Below, piece after piece: positions 1 to 11,267 of a DNA stretch of 64,000 bases (its first letter is position 1; the number at the start of each line of letters is the position of its first letter). The notes below the pieces were generated by a model, which did not search any database, was not told the DNA's origin, and saw only the letters and a list, made by a program, of their open reading frames with translations. Source of the stretch: Ornithodoros turicata (lineage: Eukaryota > Arthropoda > Arachnida > Ixodida > Argasidae); the NCBI RefSeq assembly GCF_037126465.1, contig NC_088202.1:96813962-96877961 (forward strand), read 5' to 3'. The position numbers were made by a program, and so were the translations under genes.

Positions 1-1134
1 GGTCATCCCCTATCCGCTTACGAAGGACTTATAAACCGTCGGTGCGTTGCAACTTCACCACTTCTCTGTCGGATGGAAAGCAGATATGAGACTGAGAGCC
101 TCCCCCCCCCCCCCAACATAGAGCATGTAACGAAGGCGATCGCCGGAAAGGCCGGTCAGTGACTAGCTTCGAACCCGCATTTTATATCGATTACTTGTCA
201 AGTGCAGTAATCATTCCGTCACAGGTGCATTTTGACACGTGCCATACTAACTGTGCTATCATACGTGTAAAGGTCTTTTTTCTTTTTTTTACAAATGCAT
301 GTACGTTTTGACACGTGAGCTGTTTGCGCTTAGTACGAGTCTTGGGAAGTAACTTAGTTCAAAGTGGCTAGTTTACCTAACTACCTAGTAACTAACTAGT
401 TTAGTAGCTAATAAGTGTAATTACTGGAAAAGTATCTAGTAACTAACTAATTACACTTCATAAGTAGGTAGTTTCAGCTGTAAATAGTTATCTTTTTCAG
501 TAACTAGTTACTTTCAGTGTTTAGTTTACGTCAGTTAGCATTTATCCATGGCTCACACAACTGCCCGTAGCTCTAAAAGAATGCAGATGCGAAGAGCGTG
601 CAGGTATCACCGCTACTTAGAAACAAGCGCGTGGCGCGTCCACTGCATTCGGAGGGGGCTCAAGACTCCAGGCCGCCCGCGTTGACATCTCACTAAGTCA
701 ATATGCTAGCATATACTTGCAGTATCCTCGCACAGAAGTACAACGCCGGCACTCTAGCCTAGTTAAGGGCTCAAATTAAACTTAATTTTTGTATTGCGAC
801 GATATAAAATGTTGTCATTACTCTGATGACAAGAAAACAGTTCTTGGTCTGCACACCAAAGTGCTATATGAAAGAACCGTTTGTCCCGCCTAGTGTCCGT
901 CCAATGTTGATACCGTTGTTGATACAGGAAAAGAAAATAACTCGAATCATCATCGTCATCCTTATAATTGAGCGGCTGTTCAGCATTTGTAAGGATGCTT
1001 TGGAATAAAGCGGGCCAGACTTGCAGAAACAATCTTGAGGCAGCTTCTGTTGCTCCACTACAACCTGCACAGATAGTTCACATTGCACTATAGCAAATAG
1101 CTTAGAACAAAAGTTTTCGACAGGAGTCCTTGTA
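1..1134. other. No gene recognised
   Basis: There are short open frames on both strands but no coherent domain, splice structure or codon pattern. The tract contains a poly-C run near 105-114. It also has an AT-rich block at about 360-545 built from repeated variants of TAACTAGT, which resembles the subterminal repeats of the hAT-type elements elsewhere in the window. I see nothing else. Confidence 0.5.
360..545. repeat. Subterminal TAACTA-type repeat block, hAT-like remnant
   Basis: Many direct and inverted copies of ACTAACTA, AGTAACTAG and TAGTTA lie within 185 bases. The same sequence style forms both ends of the hAT-type element at 6180-9866. No second terminus or target duplication was found here, so this is treated as a remnant. 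Confidence 0.4.
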
Positions 1135-2067
1135 TTCGCCATTTTGGAAAGTTGTTGAGTTGTACGGCTTATTTTTAGAAATAGTGCATGAGTTGCAATA
1201 ATTGTATGCAGGAAACAAAGAAGCCGATTCAGTATTTTATAGTAGTTAGTCGCTATCTTTGTGATGCTCCGCCGCAGTCAGTCGCAGATATTGAACGTGG
1301 CTTTAGTATTTAAAACTTTGTTGCGACATACATCGACCTCTGCATCCGGCGAATTGTGCCTGACGCGATAATAGCAACAATGCATTGGCTACACTTGGAA
1401 TCCTGCAGTGAATGAGACTGTAGATGATTCGTAGCTGTGTTCCATCCGCATAGACACAATATGAAGGAAAATAAACAATTAGCTCAACTGCTCTTCGCAT
1501 TAGCTTCAATTCTATTGTTATTGCTACCGGGCTCGTAAATTTTATAACTTCATAACTGCGCACTGCGATGCTAAATCGTTTTTAAATCTACTAGGATTGA
1601 ATCATCTTTAGAGCTTTACATGAAGACAAGACGACGCTCTACCTGCATTGAGTAGCTAAGCATGCGTGCCGACACAGGTGCACGTATATCATTCGTTGTC
1701 ATGTACATGTATTGACGGCACATGTATTTCATTACTCGAAATTACCCTGTTATAACAGCTTCGACAGCGGGAACACTCGCTTACGTCAGAGCCATATCTG
1801 ATGTACTGTGCGGTGCGGCTAAACTAGGGGGTGGCACAGACTAAGAAGGCCTCTTTAAGTTTGATGCGCTGTTAAAATACGCTTTAGTGACCATAAAAGT
1901 GGTTACTGTCGTTCTTCGTGGGTAGCACTGTACTTTCCTGTAACTCGAGAGGTAAAACGCGCCGCATGCCATCCGCCTTGTAGCACAAGTCTTGTCAATT
2001 GACCAGAAGTGAAGCGAAGAACATGGAACCTAGTACCAAGGGTCGATGCTCCCCAATCCCTTCAAAT
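1135..2067 (+). repeat. Dispersed duplication, copy 1 (partner at 11.2-13.2 kb)
   Basis: About 0.9 kb is closely similar, in the same orientation, to 11166-13152. Shared blocks include a run around 1160-1240, the block beginning GTAGTTAGTCGCTATC at about 1245, and a stretch ending CTCCCCAATCCCTTCAAA at about 2067. Copy 1 lacks the 1.07-kb insertion that splits copy 2, so it records the pre-insertion state. No coding sequence is recognised. It could be an old transposon or a segmental duplication. Confidence 0.7.
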
Positions 2068-2290
2068 TATGTTAAACCCTATGTTAATTGCGTACTTGTT
2101 ATTATAATTCAAAACTTTGATTCCATTACGAAGCTACAATCAAAATTATACTGGTCTCACCCTTACTTCGGCGCTAGCAGTGAATGGCACTGCAGCTCGT
2201 GCATCGGTGTCCTTAGTCCAAGTTGCGCGTGCACGCGCGTGCCACACCATGTCCGAAGGACGTGAAGATAAATGTTGTGAATGTTGTGTT

Positions 2291-3342
2291 TAGTGATGTC
2301 ACGAACCTGGCAAGGTTCGAATTCGCAAAAGTTCGAAAGTTTCGAATTTTTTTCAGAAAAATTCGCGAAAGTTCGACTTCACTGCGCATGCGCTGGCGTG
2401 ACCTGCCCGGAAACGTAAACAGTCCAACGTACGCCACTCAAGGCGGCGGATGTAGTTCCGTAGACGGGCTTATGGCTTTTTTAAACAAACGGAAACAGAC
2501 ATCAAATAACAGATGATTTTACCTTGAAAGATGAGAAAAATTACTGATGAAATCAAACAAAAATCAACGTTGTATGACGTACCAAACGTATAAAAATGAA
2601 ATTTTATCGCTAGTTTCTTCAAAGCAATCCGCCATCTTGGCTGAGGACCTTCTGATCTTACCCGAGGCACAGTCTCGACGCCCGCACCGCTTAGTGCGTG
2701 CCTGCCCCCCCCCCCTCCCAGACCCCCAATTTGTAGAACCTAACCTGAACTAACCTCACTAAAGTGAGGTGATTTAACCCATTTCAATGGCCCTACCTTT
2801 CGCAAGGTGGCAAGTTTCGATTCTGTTAGGCTTAGCACTCCTGTGTTTCTCCTGCGCTAGAAGAGCATCAGATGGGGTTCTTTAAATGCACATAAAAAAT
2901 CTTCTAGACCACACATTCTTGTAATTCTTGTTTTTTTTTTAAACTCACTACATAGTATTCTCTCACTTCGGTACATTTTTATTTCGCTTTTGAACACTCC
3001 GGCTAATTAGAAAAAGCCATAAGCCCGTCTACGGAACAACACCCGAGTAAACAGACAGTCGGTAAGAAAAACAAAGCACGCAAGGACAACGGCGCAAAAC
3101 TGTTAGCAGTTAAATCTTAAATGTACAAACTACGTATACCACGAAGCCGGAACACTAGTGGGCTCTGGTCTGGGGACGACTTTCGTCACTTACCTGTCAT
3201 CCAAGGCCCCACGAAAAAAATCAGCTAAATTCAGCTGCGAACCTTTGCGAAACTGACAAGAAATTCGAAGGTTCGTCGAACCATGCGAACCACCAGGCTC
3301 GCAGTCGAACCGCGGGTTCGCAAAAAGTTCGTGACATCACTA
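2291..3342. mobile_element. hAT-type non-autonomous element (MITE)
   Basis: The element has 16-bp perfect terminal inverted repeats, TAGTGATGTCACGAAC at 2291 and its complement ending at 3342. It is flanked by an exact 8-bp duplication GTTGTGTT at 2283-2290 and 3343-3350. An 8-bp target duplication with a TAGTGATG-like end is characteristic of the hAT superfamily. The ends carry repeated TTCGAA-type subterminal motifs, and an inner inverted repeat links about 2460-2490 with 3010-3040. No transposase frame is visible, so it would need enzyme in trans. The exact duplication suggests a fairly young insertion. Confidence 0.85.
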
Positions 3343-3350
3343 GTTGTGTT

Positions 3351-4320
3351 GAAGATGTGTTGTTGAACATTCGCGATAACTCTTGTGGGCAACAATTCAG
3401 TGAATCGGTATTGAAAAATGCAGCAGTGCGCATCATGCCGCGCATATGCGGAACACTACGATCGGACGCGTGCCGAATCCACACGCGCACGATAGGTATG
3501 CGCGCGCTTCTCCTGATGTCTCATTGGGTGCCGCCAACTTCGTCTCCTGGGGATCCCATTCGTTGCCGCCAAAGGCCGCTCTGTTTTCATTGCGTTTTTC
3601 TTCTAAACGGTAACGTTGTGTGAACTAATTTTGTTTGAATTGTACTAATTGAAACACGGACTTTCATTTGAGAGCAAGTTGTTTCTGCATTTTAGTGCCC
3701 CTGTGACGACGACTGATTTTCGTTCACGTCTGGTGGACTCCGTATGAAAACGGAGAGAACGACAGAAAATGCGGCACGAAGACCTTAAAACAAAGCTTTT
3801 TCGCGAAATGACCATGGATATATCTTCTTCTGTTTTGCTGTGCTTCCGTGATCCTGTCCATACGACGAAAAATAACAGAAAATATGCAATGAACGGGCAC
3901 ACTGTAACTTTGTAATTCCTTGCGCAACTCAAAATGGGCCCATTTCAATATGCACCGAGAGAAACCTAAAAATATACGTGGGTACACGCGCAAACATATG
4001 ATTGGGTGGATTCTGTAATATTAGAAAATGTTCTCTCTTTTTTTATCATTTGAAATGCGGCTCGACTTGTGGTTGTAATTGAAATCCTAGACGACCGCGA
4101 GACATGCAATCGTTCCTGCCTGAATCGCAGGTAAATGAACGAAATAATAAGGGAAAGTATTTTGCTGGCGAGCGGCTTTTTTTTATTTATTTATTTCTGT
4201 CTCACGGTTTTAATTTTATGGAAGGCCGCGGTAGCGATAGTGCAGAAAAAGAAAAACACAACGGAAAGCTTACAATCTACCTAAAATTATTCCCGCTACG
4301 CAAATTATGAGCTTCCCGCT
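3351..4320. other. No gene recognised
   Basis: Only short frames are present, on both strands, without domains or splice logic. No repeat boundary is obvious. Confidence 0.5.
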
Positions 4321-4321
4321 A

Positions 4322-4645
4322 CGTGTGGTGGGTGGTGGTGGTGGTGGTGGTACTGGTGAAAGGGCTCGCCGTTGTCGGCCTCACAGAGGTGGGCAGCCGT
4401 CACGGACTAACGCTCTGGGAGAATGTGCTCCTGGTCCGACTTCGAAGGCAACTGTGCCGACATACGTCTGAAAGCGTCTGAGGAAAACCCAAGAAGAACC
4501 CAGAGAGCACACCCGGCACCGGGATTTGAGCCCGGGTACCTCCCACCAGGGTACTCCGCTAGTGAAACGGTAACGAATACGGTGGCGGCACTACCAGCGC
4601 CGCTACCGATTACGCTACCTTATCTACAACTATGCGTCTGCCCCA
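4322..4645 (-). mobile_element. tRNA-derived SINE, minus strand, with (ACC)n tail
   Basis: Read on the minus strand, the 5' part near 4520-4640 carries an A-box-like segment and a B-box-like segment GGCTCAAATCC, as in tRNA-derived SINEs. The body continues to the diagnostic 3' block TGAGGCCGACAACGGCGAGC at about 4360-4385. It ends in an (ACC)n tail, seen as (GGT)n at 4326-4351. The same 3' block and tail recur at 19.5 kb and 26.6 kb, so this is a family. This copy looks the most complete. No clear target duplication was found. Confidence 0.7.
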
Positions 4646-4719
4646 GATCATGATAGGTGTTTACTTGGGCCACTAGCAGAAAGTCAAGCATATACCGCGA
4701 TGTCAGATTTGTACATTAG

Positions 4720-5215
4720 CTTGAGTAGATGTATTTAGGTCACGTATTCTATGTACTTTGCGAGTAACTTGATACCTTGCAAATACTTTCAAAGGTTAGC
4801 ATTAAGTAATCTAACTTAAATCCTTTTAATGCGTTAGCATTAGAGTCCTCACTACGCAAGAATCTCGACGTGGTCTGTCTGTAGCCACGGCGCTGCGCCC
4901 ATGCGCGGTGAGTGGAATGGGAAGACGGGAAGGATAGGGCGCGTGGAGAGTGCGACGCGCGCGGCACTCGGCACGGCAGTGCAGCTGTGGTGGTCGACAG
5001 GCTCTGACGTGTCTGCGTGGGTGCGCCATGGGTTATGAAAGCAGTGCGAAGGAGCTGCGGCGAAGGAAGGCTGAGGCTGCGAGACGGCGCCCCAAGCTGA
5101 ATCGGAGGAAGCCGAAAGGCTCGTTTGACTGTGGATGCTGTCTTGCGTTAGCGTTGTGAAGGGCAGTTCCCAAAGGGTTTTTCAAGTTTTAATGCTAACG
5201 TATTTCCCTTGGATC
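4720..5215. mobile_element. Small TIR-like repeat, CGTTAGCATTA ends
   Basis: Near-matching inverted motifs CGTTAGCATTA occur at about 4830-4845 and 5190-5205. A further GCGTTAGCG copy lies at about 5145. AT-rich repeats like those of other hAT-type ends lie just before it at 4730-4825. The inside is GC-rich and includes a short open frame at 5028. No target duplication was confirmed and the exact ends are uncertain. Confidence 0.35.
5028..5159 (+). CDS. Short basic Arg/Lys/Glu-rich ORF, unknown
   Basis: An ATG in a strong context (GCGCCATGG) opens a 43-codon frame. Its first part is strongly charged, with a run of alternating Arg, Lys, Ala and Glu (ELRRRKAEAARRRP) that would form a helix. 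The frame then ends with KGSFDCGCC and a stop. The sequence lies inside a GC-rich block bounded by repeat motifs. It could be the 5' end of a longer, truncated repeat-borne gene or a chance frame. No family is recognised. Confidence 0.25.
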   Translation: MGYESSAKELRRRKAEAARRRPKLNRRKPKGSFDCGCCLALAL

Positions 5216-6171
5216 CACCATTTCGCGGTACCTTCTACTCATTTTCTGGTTACTTTGAAGATACTTCTCTATGCGTGACACGGATGTAGTTGCGATTCTG
5301 GTTCGTCCTCGGCAATGCGCTCTGTGCTGCATATATGCTTTAGCGTCCTGAGATATTCACGACATCGAAGTCCCTCTTGGGAAAAGGTAGCGTGCAGCGC
5401 CTCGGGTGTGGAAGCACGCATAAGGTGATGTGTTGTCCTGAAGGGTATGCGGGTAAATCATTGAGACCCCTATCAGGCAGGATAGAAGATGTGCGCGAAA
5501 GTCGTAGCGAGATGGGTCGCTTAAATATTAATAACCCTTTATGAGGTTCAATCAACGATAAGGAGAAAAACGACCGTAAATTATGTCGTTCTTGTATAGC
5601 AATTCGTTTGCATCTGTAGAACGCACGTTTCATATTAAGGGGTAATGTGTTAAAAGAAAAACAGGACAGGATATCGACGGTAATTTTAAAAAAGCAGTTG
5701 TTCTTCGAGCTAATATGCTTTTTGGCAATGCCATTTTCATCTTCACGCTCTTCGTATTTCTTTGATAGCCAATTCCAGCTTTGACGTCAAGGTATCTTGA
5801 AAGTAACGAGTTACTTTTCAGGAGTGTTTAATAGTCTATCTTAAATACTTCTCAATATTGAGTATTTAGTACTCAATTCAGTTATATTTTTGTCCGGTAC
5901 TCAGTAACTTAATTTATATACTTTTTGGGACTCTCTTGTAGAAGCCGGCGCGATGCTTACCTAGTGGGACTGCAGAGGCGGCACTCTGTAACGAGTGATT
6001 GGCGAGTGGTAGCGACCACATGTATTATATTCGTTACACAGGGACCATATGTAAAATTTGCGAAGTGAAGCTTCATTTTGCGCAACGTGCTGGAATTAGA
6101 GTAAAGTTCAGTAGGACGACCAGTAGCTAAGGTTACGTCTCCATGTCACGTAGAGAGCGGACATTTATGCG
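5216..6171. other. No gene recognised
   Basis: No coherent coding signal is visible. Bases 5805-5940 form an AT-rich stretch with repeated AGTAACT and AATACTT motifs. It is closely echoed at 26760-26900 and, more weakly, at 37085-37180 and 38600-38750. These are probably ends of decayed hAT-like elements. Confidence 0.45.
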
Positions 6172-6971
6172 CTAACAGGCAGTGATGGCCACTAACTACT
6201 TCTACAGTAGTTCAACTATAACTACTAACTACTTTGCGATTGAGTAGTTTACTAGTAGTTCAACTACTTTTCAGGGGAGTAGTTAAAACTACTTCTTTAA
6301 CTACTGCAATGTAGTTTAACTACATCTATAACTACTTAAACGTTGTCCATCACACCAATCCCTTGTAGTGTTCTTGGACACCTAAATATGAATCACAAGC
6401 AATGATAAACTTTGGCTCAAGCCATTGCTACGAATCGTCAAGTACAAAGCTTGTCGGCGAAATTTCTTCTGTGGCCTACGCGATAAACATAAATTGCAGA
6501 ATTATTTCACAGCAAATGAGGCTTCACTGGACAAGCATTATTTATTTATTTATTCACATACCCCAAAGGCCGTACCCTGGGGGACACCAGATGATATGTG
6601 ACAAAAAGGACGAGGGATGGTTGTTGACGAAAGTGGACTGGAGGCGGTCAGTAAGAACATATGATTCCAGGAGAGAACATGTGCGTCAAGGCCTAGTTGT
6701 GAGAATTTTACCATTAATCTAGCGTGCGGTACAGAATCAAGGCTTTAGCAAAGTCCAGGAACACGGCATTTGTTTGAGTACAACTGTCCATATTTGAGTG
6801 GAGGTCGTGGAAAAAAAAACAGTAGTTGTGTTTCTCACGAGAAATTTTTACGGAAGCCATGCTGGCAGGGGGAAAAGTAAGCATTTTACTTTAGGAAGCT
6901 GATTACCTGCGAATATATAATGTGTTCCATGATTTTGCAGGGGACGCTGGCAATGGAGAGTTGGTCTATAG

Positions 6972-7689
6972 CAGCGTTTCCCACACTTTTGGCGGTGACG
7001 GACCCCCGGAAGCGATGAGAACCAATTCACGGACCCCCCCCCCCCCACACACACACACACAAATATACCGGGATACGCGCTGTGTACACTGCATTGCAGA
7101 CCGCGTTTAATATGCGCGACAGGGTATAACAAGGAAGGAAATTACATTTGTGCAAGCATAAACATGGTCAAGTGACTGTCTAGACAGAAGCGAAGTTGAC
7201 TTCCAACGCCGCGTTCAGTGCGAGGTATTATCTGTAGCGCCACCATCGCTGCAAGAGTTCCGCAGGCTGCCAAATATAAAATGCGCTAAACACAGGAACA
7301 CTCTCAGTCAGTTCGAACTCGAAGCAAAACGATATGACGCGCCGTATTTCCCATGCTAGCCAGTGCATAACCAGCAACCTCGTCAGCTGCTGCGTGCTTT
7401 CGATACAGCTTCAGAAACGATTGCGGACTGGTTTCTTCTTCTTGTTTGTATGTGTATGACGCGGACAAACGTGCATTGCAGGACATTTCTATCAGAAATT
7501 AGAAGCTAGCCGTTGAAGCATGCTTGTAGCAATTTTGGAAGTTCTGGGTGTTTGGAAATCGGGCAGCATGTACGAGCGCGTGTTTGTGGGGACGAAAATC
7601 CTCACTGAAATGTGAGAGACGGTCGCGGACCCTCACGGACACTCTCGCGGACCCCCAGGGGTCCGCGGACCACACTTTGGGAAACGCTG
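6972..7689. mobile_element. hAT MITE inserted in the LINE fragment
   Basis: Terminal inverted repeats start CAGCGTTTCCCACACTTT at 6972 and end with the complementary AAAGTGTGGGAAACGCTG-like sequence at 7689. An exact 8-bp duplication GTCTATAG flanks it at 6964-6971 and 7690-7697. Removing the insert and one duplication rejoins the interrupted LINE reverse transcriptase at its NYRP motif. Short GGACCCCC-rich subterminal repeats are present. No transposase is encoded. Confidence 0.9.
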
Positions 7690-7785
7690 GTCTATAGTTC
7701 AACGGTAAATGAGTGTCACCAGTTTTTATGCACTGGTATTATCATTCCCCGACGCCAGTCTTCTGGCAGAACTGAACTATTAAGT

Positions 7786-8055
7786 AGGAAGGGGGTTGCC
7801 TCAGGACAGAAGCTGCCGATATTTCGAACAGAGACTGTTCTTCTTCTGGGCACCGTCCTCATCATTGGCATGGTATTTAAAGGGTTAGGTGTGACGTGTT
7901 TAAAAGGTTCATGCGAATTGTGGGTCAACAGCCCGGAGGGAGAAAGGGTCCGTAGACCCTTTCTTCCCTCCAGGCTGTTGACCCACAATTCGCATGAACC
8001 TTTAAACATCTCCCTTCCTACATCTCTACCGGTTCGCTGGATTTCTACCCATCTA
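7786..8055. mobile_element. Snap-back insertion with 13-bp target duplication, copy 1
   Basis: The 270-bp insert is flanked by an exact 13-bp duplication TGAACTATTAAGT at 7773-7785 and 8056-8068. It interrupts the LINE frame between FQQSLNSS and VLPEDW. The inside has a long inverted repeat of roughly 65 bases per arm around the loop at about 7945. The AGGAAGGG end and the other end, TACCCATCTA, also occur at 19869-20026 in the opposite orientation. The motif order AGAAGAAG, a short hairpin, then CGAAATATCGGC resembles the hammerhead-like core found in the terminal repeats of Penelope-like retroelements. That relation is inferred. A 13-bp duplication fits retroposition better than a DDE transposase. 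Confidence 0.7.
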
Positions 8056-9874
8056 TGAACTATTAAGTGATTGTTGAAATATTGCAGCAAGAAATCTACT
8101 CGAGTGAGCCTTTGTGTTTTTAAGAATTTTGCTGTTTATTCCATCGAAACCAGCAGAGGAGGAAACCTTGATGGAAGAGATAATCTTTTCCATGCCAGCA
8201 GGAGATATCCCTATCGGTGACATGCTATTGAAGATGGATGTGGGAGTGGCGGCAGGGGGAGCTGTGTCTTCGTTGGTGAACACGCTTGCAAATGCGTTAT
8301 TGAAGATAAGAGAACATTGGTTATCTCTAACAAAATTACCATCACGATCTTTCAGTTGGATGTTTACCGATGGAGATTTTGGGTTTATAACTTTGTAGAA
8401 TGCTTTGGGATGCTTCAAGAGGTTAACGAGGCCGTCGCTATAGAACATGCGTTTTGAAGAAGTCACCAATGATTTGTATTTCCGGGCGCACTCTTGATAT
8501 TTTAGCAGTGATGATGCAGACTTAGAGCACTTAGCAAGCCTGTACAGACGTTTCTTTTTACAGGCGAGCAGTTTGATTTCATGACTGTACCATGGGGCAT
8601 GACAATGTGTCTTGATGAGAATGGAGGGTATATAGGCTTCAATAAGTGCATTAATCTTGGATTTGTATAAATACCAGTTTTCCTCGACTGTCCGTACTTC
8701 AAAATTAGCGAGAAAGTTCGCCAAGTAATTGGATAATTCAGAATTTATTTGGTCGTAGTTACCCTTATCGTATAATCTTATGCGTTTGCACGAGGAACGA
8801 CGGGGCACGCTGGAGACAGGTATGGTAAAGTGTAGTACTTTGTGGTCACTCAAGGCGCATGGAGAAAAATACAGGACCTACTATATCTGGGTCGTTAGTG
8901 AGGGTTATGTCTAGGATGTTTGATGAGTTGGGAGTTACACGGGTGGGTTCATGAACCACCTGATGAAGGTCAAACACATGACACAAATCAATGAAAGGAC
9001 GTTCTTCACTGCCAGAGGCTGAGGTGGATCTCCAATTAATTGAGGGGTAGTTGAAATCACCAAGAAGAATAACCTTTGAATTTGGGAATTTGGGAAATAT
9101 ATGATGTAGTGATTTGTGTAATTCTGGGATGAATGCATTGCTTGAGGGAGGTCGATAGCATGCACCAACTACTAATCTACACGTGACGCAGTCAATCAAT
9201 ACCCACGTTACTTCGATAGGAAGTGTAAAATGAACAGCATATGATTTAAAACAGTTTTTAACGGCGAGTAAAACACCACCTCCTCGTCTATTTAGCGATC
9301 ACAGCGATAGAAGGTAAAGCCAGGACACTCTGGTAACAGCTCACTGTCTCTTATATCTGGCGATAACCAAGTTTCGGTAAGTGCAACAGGGTCACATTCA
9401 CAGGATTGCAACAAACTACACAAATCATTACGCTTTAGAATCAAACTGCGGACGTTACAAAAAACAACAGATAAAGCATGTGCGGTAGTACAGTGGTGGG
9501 GAACAGATCAGCTATGGTGTACGTTCAACAACATGTTTTAAACATTGTTTTAAAGCAACCTGTTTTAAAGCATTAAAAGTGAGCTTTAGTACACATGCAC
9601 GACACAATTGCTCTGCACTTCCGTTCTCATCAAACAAGTAGCTCAAGGTAAAAGTCGGAAGCACAATCGTACCGTAAAGGTTGCGGCGAAATCGGAAGTA
9701 GTTGGCGCCTTCAGTAACCTAACTACTGTAGTTAACTACTTAAAATAGTAGTTTAACTAGTAGTTGCCACAACATTTCTGCAAGTAGTTGATAACTACTT
9801 TTTAACTACAATCAGGTAGTTTAACTAGAAGTTTAACTACATGTAGTTAACTACTGGCCATCACTGCTAACAGG

Positions 9875-11165
9875 ACACCTTTCCATCATGATCCCTTTCT
9901 AATCACTTCCACAAGAACAATGGGGCAGTGTACCGCCATAACGGTGGTGGATGACCCACCACGTCATCAACCCATTTATATGTGTGTTTGTGTGCCTTCG
10001 TCGCATAAATCGTTCTAGGCCCACAAACCTTCAGAATTGTATCGTTTTATCTTCCGATGGGAAGGAAAGTCGACCCATAAAAATGTGTGCGCCCCCTTTC
10101 TCAGCTTATCGGGTCAATCATCATCCGCGATGATGATTGACATACTGCGTGCTATGCGTTCAAGAGCGCCCCCTGTTGGTGCCTAAAAACCCGCTCTCTA
10201 GACACAGTGTATCCCTACCGAAACTGCCAGAAAACCCGACCCTGGGAAAACCGAGGAAACTAGCGGCAACGGTCCGACTTCGCCTTGGAGATACATGTAT
10301 GATCCTGAACCCTAATGAACCGAAACTGTCGAAAAACGGTGGTAAGGAATATAGTAAGGACGCGACACGGGCAAAGATAGTCACGTTCCAATTTTCCAAA
10401 GTGTATTTCGTTCTCAGTTACTGCATCTTGTCGGGAAAAATAAGAAGAAACGTTCGCAATATGTGCATAGGATCAGCACAAGAGAACAACCGGAGAACAA
10501 ATGTCACATTATCAAAAAAGCACTCCACAGCTGCAAAGCAAAGACATACAACTGGTGGTCTCCTATGACCACCGTTATTATCGTTATTATCTTCATGCTC
10601 ATCTTGATGAAGGTCTTGACCTTATTAACTAGCGCGAGTTCTTTGCTGGACTGTATTGGCGTCATTTGTTTGTCTGCCTTTCTTCAGTACTCTTCCTTAG
10701 GCCGGCACTTCTGTTGAGACGGAGGAAAGGAAAATGCCTAGAGACGACCTTTAGACTCCATTTTGTCTCACAGCAAACGCAATATGTTCTGTCTAAACAG
10801 CATTTCTGCTTTCCCTTTTCTTACACCGAGTAGTGTGTAGGCGAAACAGAGTGCAATTTCACCTTTTTCGTTTCATTATTCCATGAATAGAAAGTAAGTG
10901 AGCTGAAATGTCAAGTCTATCTCTTTATCTTCTTTCGCATTCATTGTGTAGGAAAATGCTGTACAACGCTACATGGTTTTTCTAGCTTTCTCTTTGGTAT
11001 TGTATATTTTGTTTTTGTATTCTCTCTGGATTGTAAATAAGGACTGCTCAGGATAAATGGAGATGGTTTATAGCAGGCCTTACGACGTACCGCCCACAGT
11101 CGCTCGAGCACCACAACGAAACTCGCTGAAGAATTCACAGCCGCCATATTTCAGCTGGAGCGCCT
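9875..11165. other. No gene recognised
   Basis: Open frames up to about 140 codons occur near 10137-10568, but they show no domain and begin at non-ATG codons. A short inverted repeat around 10110-10140 (TCAATCATCATC with GATGATGATTGA) is visible. I see no other structure. Confidence 0.45.
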
Positions 11166-11267
11166 CCAGAGTATTCCAGAGTTGTATGGCCTATTTTTAG
11201 AAAGAGTGCATGAGTTGCAATAATTGTATGCAGGACAAAAAAAAAGCCGATTCAGCATTTTATATAA

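Larger units (their letters stand above)
6560..9480 (-). pseudogene. CR1/L2-like LINE ORF2 fragment (endonuclease and partial RT)
   Basis: Read from 9480 downwards, the product is an APE-type endonuclease. Visible motifs are LTETWLSPDIRD near 9370, VGACYRPPSSN near 9170-9140, ILLGDFNYPSINW near 9075-9035 and SDHKVLHF near 8850. The linker and RT onset follow, with LPEDWRRGMIIPVHK at about 7770-7725 and NYRP on both sides of an insertion. RT blocks then appear as ETQLL and VFLDFAKA, ending at SGVPQG near 6580. The frame is broken by several shifts and stops and by two insertions (6972-7689 and 7786-8055). The 5' end lacks ORF1. At the 3' end the sequence jumps from the RT GVPQG motif to a short terminal segment and an (AATA)n tail at 6541-6555, so the rest of the RT is deleted. 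It is dead. Confidence 0.85.
6180..9866. mobile_element. hAT-type element carrying nested insertions
   Basis: The termini are CAGTGATGGCC at 6180 and its exact complement ending at 9866. They are flanked by an identical 8-bp duplication CTAACAGG at 6172-6179 and 9867-9874. Both ends carry dense subterminal copies of ACTAACTACT and AGTAGTT. The 3.7-kb interior has no hAT transposase. It is mostly a CR1-like LINE fragment in minus orientation, which itself contains two further insertions. The outer duplication is still exact, so the whole assembly has kept its boundaries. Whether the LINE entered before or after the element moved cannot be told from one copy. Confidence 0.85.

Noticed and set aside
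7612..8090. Frames of 148 and 124 codons on both strands
   Set aside because: They run through a hAT MITE end and the snap-back insert; the mirror-like peptides come from the palindrome.
10137..10568. 143-codon plus-strand frame
   Set aside because: No domain, no supported start, composition changes along its length; judged a chance frame.
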